A DNA stretch of 64,000 bases from an uncultured Parabacteroides sp. Its GTDB lineage: Bacteria; Bacteroidota; Bacteroidia; Bacteroidales; Tannerellaceae. Of this stretch, positions 44,975 to 53,497 are shown piece by piece; the stretch's first letter is position 1; each line of letters begins with the position of its first letter. Position numbers and translations under genes: made by a program. The notes below the pieces were generated by a model. That model had not been told where the DNA came from. It did no database searches and saw nothing but the letters and a program-made list of their open reading frames with translations. The stretch is taken from assembly GCF_905196875.1 (NCBI RefSeq), contig NZ_CAJJWO010000027.1, positions 1 through 64,000 on the forward strand. The letters are read 5' to 3'.

Positions 44975-45166
44975 TAGTTCTAGAAGAACTATCGTGTTTT
45001 CTTCGATGCAAATATAATCTATTTATAGCATAAGTAGTTAATATTGTGCATTAAATCCGATAATAGAAAAATATAAATGTATAGTAGAATAATTTTAGTA
45101 AAAATTCTATTTAACAGATAATCAATAAAATATCGTATCACTTAAGGTTTAGTTCTTCTAGAACAA
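44975..45166. promoter_or_regulatory. Paired dyad sites upstream of the PUL 4 sigma gene
   Basis: TAGTTCTAGAAGAACTA (44975-44991) is a 7-3-7 palindrome. TAGTTCTTCTAGAACAA (45150-45166) repeats it with one arm slightly changed, ending 9 bp before the sigma ATG. The centres are 175 bp apart. No TAnnTTTG box is visible on the sense strand here, unlike the other two sigma genes, so these may be regulator sites on an unusual promoter. Confidence 0.55.
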
Positions 45167-45175
45167 AGTTAACCT

Positions 45176-45754
45176 ATGGCAACAGAAGCATTGATTGATG
45201 AAAAAGGAAAAATCAAATTCGAAGATATTTATCTTTCTTACTTCTCCAAATTGAAGTACTTTGCCTTGGAGTATGTTATACGAGAAGAAGATGCAGAAAA
45301 TATCGTTCAGGATGTATTCACCGAACTTTGGGAAAAGAGAGAAATGCTCTCTATGCACATAAACCTGGTTGCATATCTATTCACTACAGTCAAGAACAGA
45401 TGCTTAAACCACTTACGACATAAAACAATTGTACATGAAACAGCTACCCTGATACAGGAAGAATATCTTATCACTATGCGAATGAACCTGAATTCATTAG
45501 AGGCATTCGATCAAAATCTGTTCTCTGATCAGGATATTGAGAAAATAATAACACGTGCGCTCGACACCTTATCTCCCAAATGCAAAGAAATATTTGTTAT
45601 GAGCAAAATAGAGGGAAAAAAACAAAAACAAATCGCCACAGAACTTAATATATCTATCAATACCGTTGAAACTCAGATAGGTATAGCCTATAAAAAACTA
45701 AGAACAGAATTGAAAGACCGCCTTCTCCTTTTCATATTCCTCTTTTATTTCTAA
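45176..45754 (+). CDS. ECF RNA polymerase sigma factor, PUL 4
   Basis: A 192-residue ECF sigma factor. Region 2 is EEDAENIVQDVFTELWEKRE and region 4 is LSPKCKEIFVMSKIEGKKQK followed by QIATELNISINTVETQ. Region 2 is nearly the same as in the PUL 2 factor, so cross-talk between the two circuits is conceivable. It starts at ATG 45176; no better upstream start exists. It is followed by FecR after 75 bp and then by an STN-type SusC. Confidence 0.93.
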   Translation: MATEALIDEKGKIKFEDIYLSYFSKLKYFALEYVIREEDAENIVQDVFTELWEKREMLSMHINLVAYLFTTVKNRCLNHLRHKTIVHETATLIQEEYLITMRMNLNSLEAFDQNLFSDQDIEKIITRALDTLSPKCKEIFVMSKIEGKKQKQIATELNISINTVETQIGIAYKKLRTELKDRLLLFIFLFYF

Positions 45755-45829
45755 AAAAGCAGAAATTTTCTATTCGTTCTTTAGCGGATTTTTCCGACGT
45801 GCGTGTTTACATAATAACAAGCCAATAAT

Positions 45830-46804
45830 ATGGACGAACAAATTAGAAAATATTTCCAGAAAGAACTTGACTCGACAGACAGGTTGAAGTTGTTAAAGCA
45901 AGTAGAATCAGACGATAAATTAAAAGACAAATTTATCGAATACAAAAACATGTATGCCTTATTATCACTCTCCGATCAGGCCGATGACAAAAAAGCGAAT
46001 CAGGAAGGCTATCGCCGTTTCAACAACATAAGAAAAATGAAGAGAATTCGTCGGATTATGTCGAACGTAGCCAGCTATGCAGCCATTGTCACATTATTAG
46101 TCATATCAACTTATTGGATTACTATCAGCCATCATCCAGCTTCGTTACCGGTAATAGCAGACAACAAGCTTTATGTACCAGCCGGTCAACGAGTCAAATT
46201 AACCCTCCAAGACGGAACAGATGTATGGTTAAATTCGCAGACAACGTTTACCTATCCCGCCGTCTTCTCCGGAAAAGAAAGACGGGTGACGGTTGAAGGA
46301 GAAGCTTTTTTTGAAGTTGCTAAAAATGAGGACAAACCTTTTATCGTTTCATCGCAGGGCATTGAAATGAAAGTATTGGGAACGAAATTTAATATATATA
46401 GTTATCCTGTAAAAAAAGATATTCAGACCAGCCTGATAGAAGGATCGCTACATGTCTATTTCCCCTATCAGAATAAAGAAGGAGTTATTTTGAAGCCCAA
46501 CGAACAAGTAACGATAAAAGAGGGAACGATGAAAGTCGGTATAATTCCTCACCATGATTACTTTTTGTGGAGGGATGGTATTTATAGCTTTGAAGATGAA
46601 CTTCTTATAGATATACTTGAAAAATTGCAACTCTATTATGATGTAAAGATAGACGTCAAAGACCCATCTATCTTCAAATGGGAATACACCGGAAAATTCC
46701 GGCAACGTGACGGTATAGATGAAATTCTACGTATGATACAACGAATACATAAATTCAAGATTCACAAAGATGAGGAAAATAATATTATCACTTTAAGTAA
46801 GTAG
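45830..46804 (+). CDS. FecR-type anti-sigma factor, PUL 4
   Basis: A 324-residue anti-sigma regulator. The cytoplasmic N-terminal part is IRKYFQKELDSTDRLKLLKQ. One membrane helix follows (YAAIVTLLVISTYWITI, about 84-100). The periplasmic FecR domain is PAGQRVKLTLQDGTDVWLN, with VEGEAFFEVAKNEDKPF and MKVLGTKFNIYSY, and the DUF4974-like C-terminus has VKDPSIFKWEYTGKFRQRDG. It pairs with the sigma factor upstream and the STN domain of the SusC downstream. The gap after it holds the third mini-frame and hairpin element. Confidence 0.94.
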   Translation: MDEQIRKYFQKELDSTDRLKLLKQVESDDKLKDKFIEYKNMYALLSLSDQADDKKANQEGYRRFNNIRKMKRIRRIMSNVASYAAIVTLLVISTYWITISHHPASLPVIADNKLYVPAGQRVKLTLQDGTDVWLNSQTTFTYPAVFSGKERRVTVEGEAFFEVAKNEDKPFIVSSQGIEMKVLGTKFNIYSYPVKKDIQTSLIEGSLHVYFPYQNKEGVILKPNEQVTIKEGTMKVGIIPHHDYFLWRDGIYSFEDELLIDILEKLQLYYDVKIDVKDPSIFKWEYTGKFRQRDGIDEILRMIQRIHKFKIHKDEENNIITLSK

Positions 46805-46831
46805 TATGTATAACCTTTAAAAGTAATGCCT

Positions 46832-46882
46832 ATGATATAAACACAAGAAAAATAACGGCGGATGCTGGAACCATCCACCGTT
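46832..46882 (+). promoter_or_regulatory. Conserved fecR-susC leader element, copy 3
   Basis: A minimal frame ATGATATAA (46832-46840) preceded by GCCT, then after 13 nt a hairpin at 46854-46882: ten pairs with a single C-A mismatch around the 7-nt loop CTGGAAC. It ends 58 nt before the susC ATG. Confidence 0.65.
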
Positions 46883-46940
46883 AAAAAACAGCAAACACTA
46901 ATTAGTTAATTTTAGTATTCACCTAACATTGAGCAAAGAT

Positions 46941-49900
46941 ATGAAAATAAAAACTTTGTTACCACTCTTTTTTGTAGAGAACAAACACATTAAAGACTAT
47001 TTCAGAATCATGAAAATATCACTCGTCATGCTTTTCGCCTGTGTTTTTCAAATGATTGCAATCAACTCGGAAGCACAAAACACTGTTATTAAGGTTGAAA
47101 CAGAAGAGTTATCCATCGGCCAGCTTATCAACCAGATAGAGCAACAAACAGACTATTTGGTCGTATTCAGGAACCGCGAAGTGGATACAAACCGCGCCAT
47201 TACCGTACGCAAAAAGTCCGGTAAAATAATCTCTTATCTGGAAGATGCATTCAAGGGGACTGACATCACCTACGAATTCGATAATAAGTATATTTTGCTG
47301 TTGAAGAAAAACAGTACGGATAAATCAGAACTTATCAACCAACAATCCCGGATAATAACAGGTGTTGTAACCGACGCAAATGGCGAACCGATTCCCGGCG
47401 CCAACGTTGTTATAAAAGGAACTACCACCGGAACGGTTACTGACTTTAATGGAAATTATACGCTGGAAGTTCCTCAGGGTGCCGTTTTACAGATCTCTTA
47501 CATCGGTTACCTGACGAAAGAAATTACTGTAGGCAACAACAAATCTGCCAACGTAAGTTTGACAGAAGATATGCAAAGCATAGATGAAGTGGTAGTAGTA
47601 GGTTACGGTACACAGAAGAAAGGAGAAGTAGCCAGCTCTATTTCAACCATTAAATCCGACAACTTTGTTAAAACTCCGACATCGGATGCTGCCCAACTGA
47701 TTAAAGGACAGGTTCCCGGTTTGAGTATCATTACACCGGATGCCAACCCGACATCTACCTCTCAGATTGCATTACGCGGTATCACGACACTGAAAGCCAG
47801 TGCCAGCCCGCTGGTTCTTATCGACGGAATACCGGGCGACCTTAATTCCATATCACCGGATGATATCGATCAGATCGACGTATTGAAAGATGGTTCAGCT
47901 GCAGCCATCTACGGTACACGTGGTACCAATGGTGTTATCCTTATCACTACTAAAAATGCCAATGGCGAAATGCCGACGGAAGTAGATGTGAATGCTTATA
48001 TTTCCACCCAGCAAATCACAAGAACTTTGCCGTTTATGAAAGCCGACGAATACCGCCAGCGCGTTAAAGAAGGATGGCCGGGAGGTCAGGACGACGGTTC
48101 TTCCGTTAACTGGCTGGATGAGGTAACCCGCACACCGTTTACACAAATCTATAACATTAGCATGCGTGGTGGTAGCCGCACGACAAATTATGTAGCCAGT
48201 TTCGAGTACAGAGGATTAAATGGTTTAATTAAACGAACAAACAACCAAATGTTCTATCCGCGCATCGAGATTACACACCGCATGTTCAATAATAAATTGA
48301 AACTGAATGCCAGTTTAAGTGGTTACAAACAAACTTATTTTTCCGGATCCGATGGAGGCGGTTACAATAGTGAGGTATATAGAAATGCTTTAATTTACAA
48401 TCCGACAACTTCGGTATATGACAAAGACGGAAAATATTCCGAAAGTACAAAGAACGAATATTATAATCCCGTAGCATTACTGAATGAGGTAGAAGGAGAA
48501 AATCAGGCGACGAATTTGCGTATGTTTGCAAATGTAACCTATACTCCTGTCGAAGGTTTGGATATTAAATATCTATTCTCCTCAAACACCTACAACCAGA
48601 TTAGAGGATATTACGAAACGCAGGAACATAAATCCTCCTGGAGAGACGGGAAAAACGGATATGCTTCACGCGGTTCTACGCGCCGTAACGAAGATTTATC
48701 AGAAATAACCGTGCAATGGAGAAAAACAATCTTTGAAGATCATTCATTTACCTTGTTGGGCGGATATAGCTGGCAAAAGACAAACTATCAAAACTTCTAC
48801 ATGCAGAACTTCAACTTCCCGTCAGACGACTATACATACAACAACATGGGAGCCGGACAAGCGTTGAAAGACGGACGTGGAACAGAATTTTCAGAAGCAA
48901 ACGAAAGTAGGCTGATCGGTTATTTCGGCCGTTTGAACTATAGCTATAAAGGTAAATATATGCTGGCTGCCAGTATTCGTCACGAAGGTTCTACCAAATT
49001 CGGTGCAGACCATAAATGGGGTAACTTCCCGTCAGTTTCCGCTGCCTGGAATATAAAAGGCGAAAGCTTTATGGAAGATGTGGAGGCTTTGTCTATATTA
49101 AAACTGCGTGCAGGTTTTGGTGTAACAGGAACTGTTCCTACTGATCCTTACATGTCTTTAAACACACTGAATTTCGGAACTTACGTTTATTACAACAACG
49201 AATGGATCAAAACGATTCGCCCGGACTCAAATGCAAACCCGGATTTAAGATGGGAAAAGAAGAAAGAGGTGAATATCGGTTTTGATTTCGGATTTCTGAA
49301 CGATCGTATCACTGGTAATATCGATTACTATAATCGTAAAACAGATGATTTACTGTGGGATTATGATGTTCCTTCTCCTCCGTATCTGTTCTCAAACATG
49401 GTGGCTAATGCTGGTTCCATGCGAAATCAGGGTATAGAAGTCGGTGTAACAGCCATACCTGTACAAACAAAAGATTTCCAATGGACAACATCTATGAATT
49501 ATTCCACAAACAAAAACGAACTGCTATCCTTATCGAACGACCAGTTCATCTCAAGTGGTTACTCAGATCAAGGATCTACAGGAGAACCTTTACAAACAAA
49601 TACTCACCGTATTCAGGAAGGTCAGCCAATCGGTAATTTCTGGGGATATAAGAGCGTCGATATCGATGAAAACGGTCACTGGATCATTGAAGGGGCCGAT
49701 GGCAATCCGAAACCGATATCACAATTGCAACCTACCGACAAACAAGTGATCGGTAACGGTTTGCCCAAACACTATCTGAACTGGAATAACTCGTTGAGTT
49801 GGAAAAACTTCGATTTTAATGTAACCATGCGTGGCGCATTCGGTTTCGATATCCTTAACATGCCACGCCTGCAATATGAAGCACCGGTTATGTTGGCAAG

Positions 49901-50225
49901 AGGCAATGTGCTGAGTGCCGCTTTCGAAACGAAATATGGTAAAGTGCCTTTGGCTGCCGATCAGGAATTGCAGTATGTCAGCTATTACGTAGAAAATGGT
50001 AGTTACTGGAAAATCGATAATATGACTTTGGGATATACTTTCAACTTCAATTCCTGGATTAAGCGTTTAAGAATATACGGTACGGTTTCCAATCTGGCAA
50101 CTATCACCGGCTATTCCGGTATCGATCCGGAAGTCAGCATTAGTGGTTTGAATCCGGGCGTCGATAACAAAAACCGTTATCCATCTACACGTACTTATAC
50201 ACTTGGAATTTCTGTTAAATTTTAA
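46941..50225 (+). CDS. SusC-type TonB-dependent transducer with STN domain, PUL 4
   Basis: A 1094-residue outer-membrane transporter/transducer. The signal helix is ISLVMLFACVFQMIAI. The STN domain is IGQLINQIEQQTDYLVVFR, followed by the carboxypeptidase-D-like domain (GVVTDANGEPIPGANVVIKG) and the plug with IALRGITTLKASASPLVLID and IYGTRGTNGVILITTKN. The barrel ends with LGISVKF. I chose ATG 46941: it is preceded by AGCAAAGAT, as the PUL 2 susC ATG is preceded by AGCAAAGTT, while the in-frame TTG at 46929 is weaker. SusD follows after 12 bp. Confidence 0.95.
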   Translation: MKIKTLLPLFFVENKHIKDYFRIMKISLVMLFACVFQMIAINSEAQNTVIKVETEELSIGQLINQIEQQTDYLVVFRNREVDTNRAITVRKKSGKIISYLEDAFKGTDITYEFDNKYILLLKKNSTDKSELINQQSRIITGVVTDANGEPIPGANVVIKGTTTGTVTDFNGNYTLEVPQGAVLQISYIGYLTKEITVGNNKSANVSLTEDMQSIDEVVVVGYGTQKKGEVASSISTIKSDNFVKTPTSDAAQLIKGQVPGLSIITPDANPTSTSQIALRGITTLKASASPLVLIDGIPGDLNSISPDDIDQIDVLKDGSAAAIYGTRGTNGVILITTKNANGEMPTEVDVNAYISTQQITRTLPFMKADEYRQRVKEGWPGGQDDGSSVNWLDEVTRTPFTQIYNISMRGGSRTTNYVASFEYRGLNGLIKRTNNQMFYPRIEITHRMFNNKLKLNASLSGYKQTYFSGSDGGGYNSEVYRNALIYNPTTSVYDKDGKYSESTKNEYYNPVALLNEVEGENQATNLRMFANVTYTPVEGLDIKYLFSSNTYNQIRGYYETQEHKSSWRDGKNGYASRGSTRRNEDLSEITVQWRKTIFEDHSFTLLGGYSWQKTNYQNFYMQNFNFPSDDYTYNNMGAGQALKDGRGTEFSEANESRLIGYFGRLNYSYKGKYMLAASIRHEGSTKFGADHKWGNFPSVSAAWNIKGESFMEDVEALSILKLRAGFGVTGTVPTDPYMSLNTLNFGTYVYYNNEWIKTIRPDSNANPDLRWEKKKEVNIGFDFGFLNDRITGNIDYYNRKTDDLLWDYDVPSPPYLFSNMVANAGSMRNQGIEVGVTAIPVQTKDFQWTTSMNYSTNKNELLSLSNDQFISSGYSDQGSTGEPLQTNTHRIQEGQPIGNFWGYKSVDIDENGHWIIEGADGNPKPISQLQPTDKQVIGNGLPKHYLNWNNSLSWKNFDFNVTMRGAFGFDILNMPRLQYEAPVMLARGNVLSAAFETKYGKVPLAADQELQYVSYYVENGSYWKIDNMTLGYTFNFNSWIKRLRIYGTVSNLATITGYSGIDPEVSISGLNPGVDNKNRYPSTRTYTLGISVKF

Positions 50226-50237
50226 TGTACAAATATT

Positions 50238-51851
50238 ATGAAGATCTATATAAAGTTATTTTTAGCATTATGTTGTTCAGGGACTATCATCTCTTGTAGC
50301 AATGACATGGATGAAAAAGTTTTTTCCAAAATAACCGAACAGACATACAATTATACTGTCGATGATTTTTCACCATCCGTATCCAGTGTATACAGTTATT
50401 TACGAAGCTTTACGGATCACTGGGGATATTTTTCGGCTCAGGAAGTTACTGCTGATGCAATCGTTATGCCTCCCAATGCTTCCGGTTGGGACGACGGCGG
50501 CGTTTATCGACGCATGCATTATCAGACATGGAATTCAGAACAAGATCATGTAAAAAATATATGGTCAGTGTTTTATCAGGGTGCTCTGTTATGTAATAAA
50601 ATTATCGAACAGATAGAGACAGGTATTCTTCCTGCTCCGTCTGATGCTGAAAAAACAGCAGGCTTAGCTGAACTACGAGCCATGCGTGCCTATTACTACT
50701 GGCAGATATGCGATAACTTCGGGGAAGCTCCCCTCGTTACAACTACAGCAATGGATTTACCTTCAAAAAACAGTCGCAAAGAAATATACGACTTTACTGT
50801 AAAGGAATTAGAGGAAGTAATACCTTCACTCAGTGAAGAACAGGGAGGTAACTACTACGGACGAATGACAAAATGGGCGGCAAAAGCTGTATTAGCCAAC
50901 ATATATCTGAATGCAAACGTATACGTTGGCGAAACTCATTGGGACGAGTGTATCCAACAATGTGACGACATTATCAACAGCAATAAATTTGCTTTATCGG
51001 ATAATTACAAAGATCCTTTCCGTACTACCGGTGTCGAAAACTCCAAAGAAGTGATCTTCACCATTCCGTTTGATGAGAACCTGGCCGGCGGAAACAGCAT
51101 ATTCATGTTCTCATGGCATGGAGAGTTAAAGAAAAAGTATGAAACGGAAGCAACCCCATGGGGATGCGGTTCTGCTATGGGAGTTTCCCAATTTATCGAT
51201 ACTTACAATGTAAAAGATTGCCGCCTGGCTGACTCCTGGCTGATGGGAGAACAGTTAGCAGCCGATGGCAGCAAACTGTATGGAACATACGACAAAATGG
51301 GTGAACCTCTTATTTATACCAAAGATCTTCCCGATGGTAATTATACCAGTGAAATGGAAGGCTATCGCATGAATAAATATGAAGTTGCCAAAGGATCACA
51401 AAGTTCATCCGGAACAGATGTCCCATTAATCCGGTACGCAGAAATATTAATGATGAAGGCAGAATGTTTGTTACGTTCAGGAAAAGCTGGAGCCGGCACA
51501 TTAGTTACAGCAGTCCGTCAACGCGCATTCAAAGAAAATCCGGAACTGGCAACTGTTACAGACGCCCAGCTCAAAGAAAACACATCTTATCAATACGGAT
51601 CGATTGAAAATTACAAGATTGCAGATAAAGGAAATACCGATATTGTAGAGTTTGGTAGAATGTATGACGAACTGGGTTGGGAGTTCGCTTGGGAAATGCA
51701 TCGCAGAAGAGATGCCATCCGTTTCGGTGTTTATACCAAGAAAAGCTGGTTATCCCACAAACCGCAGGGAGAATACCGTTCGGTATTCCCGATACCGGAA
51801 AAAGTACTGACTTCTAATCCGAATCTGGAACAGAATCCCAGTTACAAGTAG
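50238..51851 (+). CDS. SusD/RagB-type surface lipoprotein, PUL 4
   Basis: A 537-residue RagB/SusD lipoprotein (lipobox IISC, Cys20). The N-terminal half has VSSVYSYLRSFTDHWGYF and LCNKIIEQIETG. The TPR-like helices include LAELRAMRAYYYWQICDNFG and AAKAVLANIYLNANVYVG. The C-terminal part has LIRYAEILMMKAECLLRSG, WEFAWEMHRRRDAIRFGVY and FPIPEKVLTSNPNLEQNPSY. It is the ligand lid of the SusC upstream. A hairpin between it and the enzyme genes may lower downstream expression. Confidence 0.95.
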   Translation: MKIYIKLFLALCCSGTIISCSNDMDEKVFSKITEQTYNYTVDDFSPSVSSVYSYLRSFTDHWGYFSAQEVTADAIVMPPNASGWDDGGVYRRMHYQTWNSEQDHVKNIWSVFYQGALLCNKIIEQIETGILPAPSDAEKTAGLAELRAMRAYYYWQICDNFGEAPLVTTTAMDLPSKNSRKEIYDFTVKELEEVIPSLSEEQGGNYYGRMTKWAAKAVLANIYLNANVYVGETHWDECIQQCDDIINSNKFALSDNYKDPFRTTGVENSKEVIFTIPFDENLAGGNSIFMFSWHGELKKKYETEATPWGCGSAMGVSQFIDTYNVKDCRLADSWLMGEQLAADGSKLYGTYDKMGEPLIYTKDLPDGNYTSEMEGYRMNKYEVAKGSQSSSGTDVPLIRYAEILMMKAECLLRSGKAGAGTLVTAVRQRAFKENPELATVTDAQLKENTSYQYGSIENYKIADKGNTDIVEFGRMYDELGWEFAWEMHRRRDAIRFGVYTKKSWLSHKPQGEYRSVFPIPEKVLTSNPNLEQNPSYK

Positions 51852-51881
51852 AACAAGCTATAAATAACAATTTTATATTAT

Positions 51882-51907
51882 CTCCCCGTCCACATTTGGA
51901 TGGGGAG
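51882..51907 (+). terminator. Intra-PUL hairpin, possible attenuator
   Basis: CTCCCCGTCC pairs with GGATGGGGAG (10 pairs, one G-U) around a 6-nt loop, followed by TATAAAAACTTTTG, a weak T tract. It sits between SusD and the first enzyme of PUL 4, as the hairpin at 42616 does in PUL 3. Confidence 0.6.
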
Positions 51908-51926
51908 TATAAAAACTTTTGTCCTC

Positions 51927-53480
51927 ATGAATAAATATATTATTGCTTTTTTACTGCTCATTTGTAGCCCGATCCTTTCTTTTAAAGTAACAGGCCAGGT
52001 GATCGACCGCGCCATATTGGACTCGTATATAGATCGCTTTAATCAGCAGGATGAGGAACTATATGTACAATATATTCCTAACAGTCAGGCAAAAGAATTT
52101 TTAGCTGAAAATATTCCTTTGTTTGAATGTCCGGATAAAAACATAGAAGAAATCTATTATTTTCGCTGGTGGACATTCAGAAAACATCTGAAAAAGACAC
52201 CGGATGGATTCATCGTTACCGAATTTCTCCCGGACGTATCCTGGGCAGGAAAATACAATGGTATATGTTGTCCGGCCTGGTTCCATTTCAGAGAAGGCCG
52301 ATGGATGAAAAACAATAGATTTCTGAAAGACTATGCCTATTACTGGCTAAAAGGAGGGGGCGCCCTTCGTTCCTACAGTTTTCCTGTTACGGACGCTATA
52401 TACCAATACTCTCTGGTAGCAGGCGACAACCAGATACTCAAAGATCTTTATCCGGAACTAAAAGAGAACTACACTGAGTGGAAAAAAGAAAAGTTTATAC
52501 CGGAAACAGGCTTGTTCTGGCAGACAGACAACAGGGACGGAATGGAAATATCCATAGGAGGTAATGGGTTTCGGGCAACTATCAATTCTTATATGACAGC
52601 CGAAGCTGCAATTTTAACCCGAATTGCCGGATGGAAAAATGATCCTCAGGCAAAAAGACTCAAAGAAGATGCAGAACAATTAAAAAACAACATGTTTCAA
52701 AAGCTATGGGATCAGGATGCTGAGTTTTTAAAAGTATTGCCACACGAAAAAAACACTCAACTACAGGATGTCCGTGAAGTTCACGGATATACCCCATGGG
52801 CTTTCGATCTGGCTGATCCTGAATATGCGGTAGCATGGAAATTCCTGATGGATGCACGTTATTTCTTTGCACCTTACGGACCTACGACCGCTGAACAATG
52901 CCATCCGGGATTCAAGGTCGTTTACGAAGGCCATGAATGTCAGTGGAATGGTCCATCCTGGCCGTATTCTACCGCTATGACGTTAACCGGACTATCCAAT
53001 TTATTAAATAATCAGACTCAATCCTTTATATCTTCAAGTGATTACGTAACTTTACTCACGATTTTCGCACGCAGTCAGTATAGAAGAAAAGATAACGGCA
53101 CACAGATACCATGGATTGATGAAAATCTGAATCCTTTCACCGGAGATTGGATCTCGCGGACTATACTGAAGCAACGGAACCGTTTACCGGAAGAACGCGG
53201 AAGAGATTACAACCATTCATCCTTTTGTGATCTGATTATAAACGGATTAGTCGGCATCCGCCCACAGGAAGGGAATAAACTGGTAATCAACCCATTGGTT
53301 CCGGAAGGGTACTGGGATTATTTTTGTCTGGATAATGTATCCTATCATGGAAGAACCATATGTGTTCTTTATGATAAAACAGGAGAGAAATACAATAAAG
53401 GAACCGGATTATCCATCTTTATCGATGGTCAGAGAGTTACCTCCTCTCCTACTTTAAAAAGAATTAGTTGTGAATTATAA
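51927..53480 (+). CDS. (alpha/alpha)6-barrel glycoside hydrolase, MGH1/GH63-like, PUL 4
   Basis: A 517-residue exported protein (signal peptide about 1-25, ending VTGQ). The helical-barrel motifs are EIYYFRWWTFRKHL, VTDAIYQYSLVAGDN, GNGFRATINSYMTAEAAIL, HGYTPWAFDL and HECQWNGPSWPYSTAMTLTG. They match the mannosylglycerate-hydrolase-1-like/GH63-type catalytic fold, where the WNGPSWP segment lines the active site. The specific linkage is not readable from sequence. The start is ATG 51927; the in-frame ATG at 51900 falls within the hairpin stem. The GH127 gene starts 17 bp after it, in the same operon. Confidence 0.75.
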   Translation: MNKYIIAFLLLICSPILSFKVTGQVIDRAILDSYIDRFNQQDEELYVQYIPNSQAKEFLAENIPLFECPDKNIEEIYYFRWWTFRKHLKKTPDGFIVTEFLPDVSWAGKYNGICCPAWFHFREGRWMKNNRFLKDYAYYWLKGGGALRSYSFPVTDAIYQYSLVAGDNQILKDLYPELKENYTEWKKEKFIPETGLFWQTDNRDGMEISIGGNGFRATINSYMTAEAAILTRIAGWKNDPQAKRLKEDAEQLKNNMFQKLWDQDAEFLKVLPHEKNTQLQDVREVHGYTPWAFDLADPEYAVAWKFLMDARYFFAPYGPTTAEQCHPGFKVVYEGHECQWNGPSWPYSTAMTLTGLSNLLNNQTQSFISSSDYVTLLTIFARSQYRRKDNGTQIPWIDENLNPFTGDWISRTILKQRNRLPEERGRDYNHSSFCDLIINGLVGIRPQEGNKLVINPLVPEGYWDYFCLDNVSYHGRTICVLYDKTGEKYNKGTGLSIFIDGQRVTSSPTLKRISCEL

Positions 53481-53497
53481 AATTAAAAATTAAGACC

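Noticed and set aside
45009..45016. Minus-strand TATATTTG promoter box upstream of the PUL 4 sigma gene
   Set aside because: No -33 TTG at the right distance and no minus-strand gene downstream.
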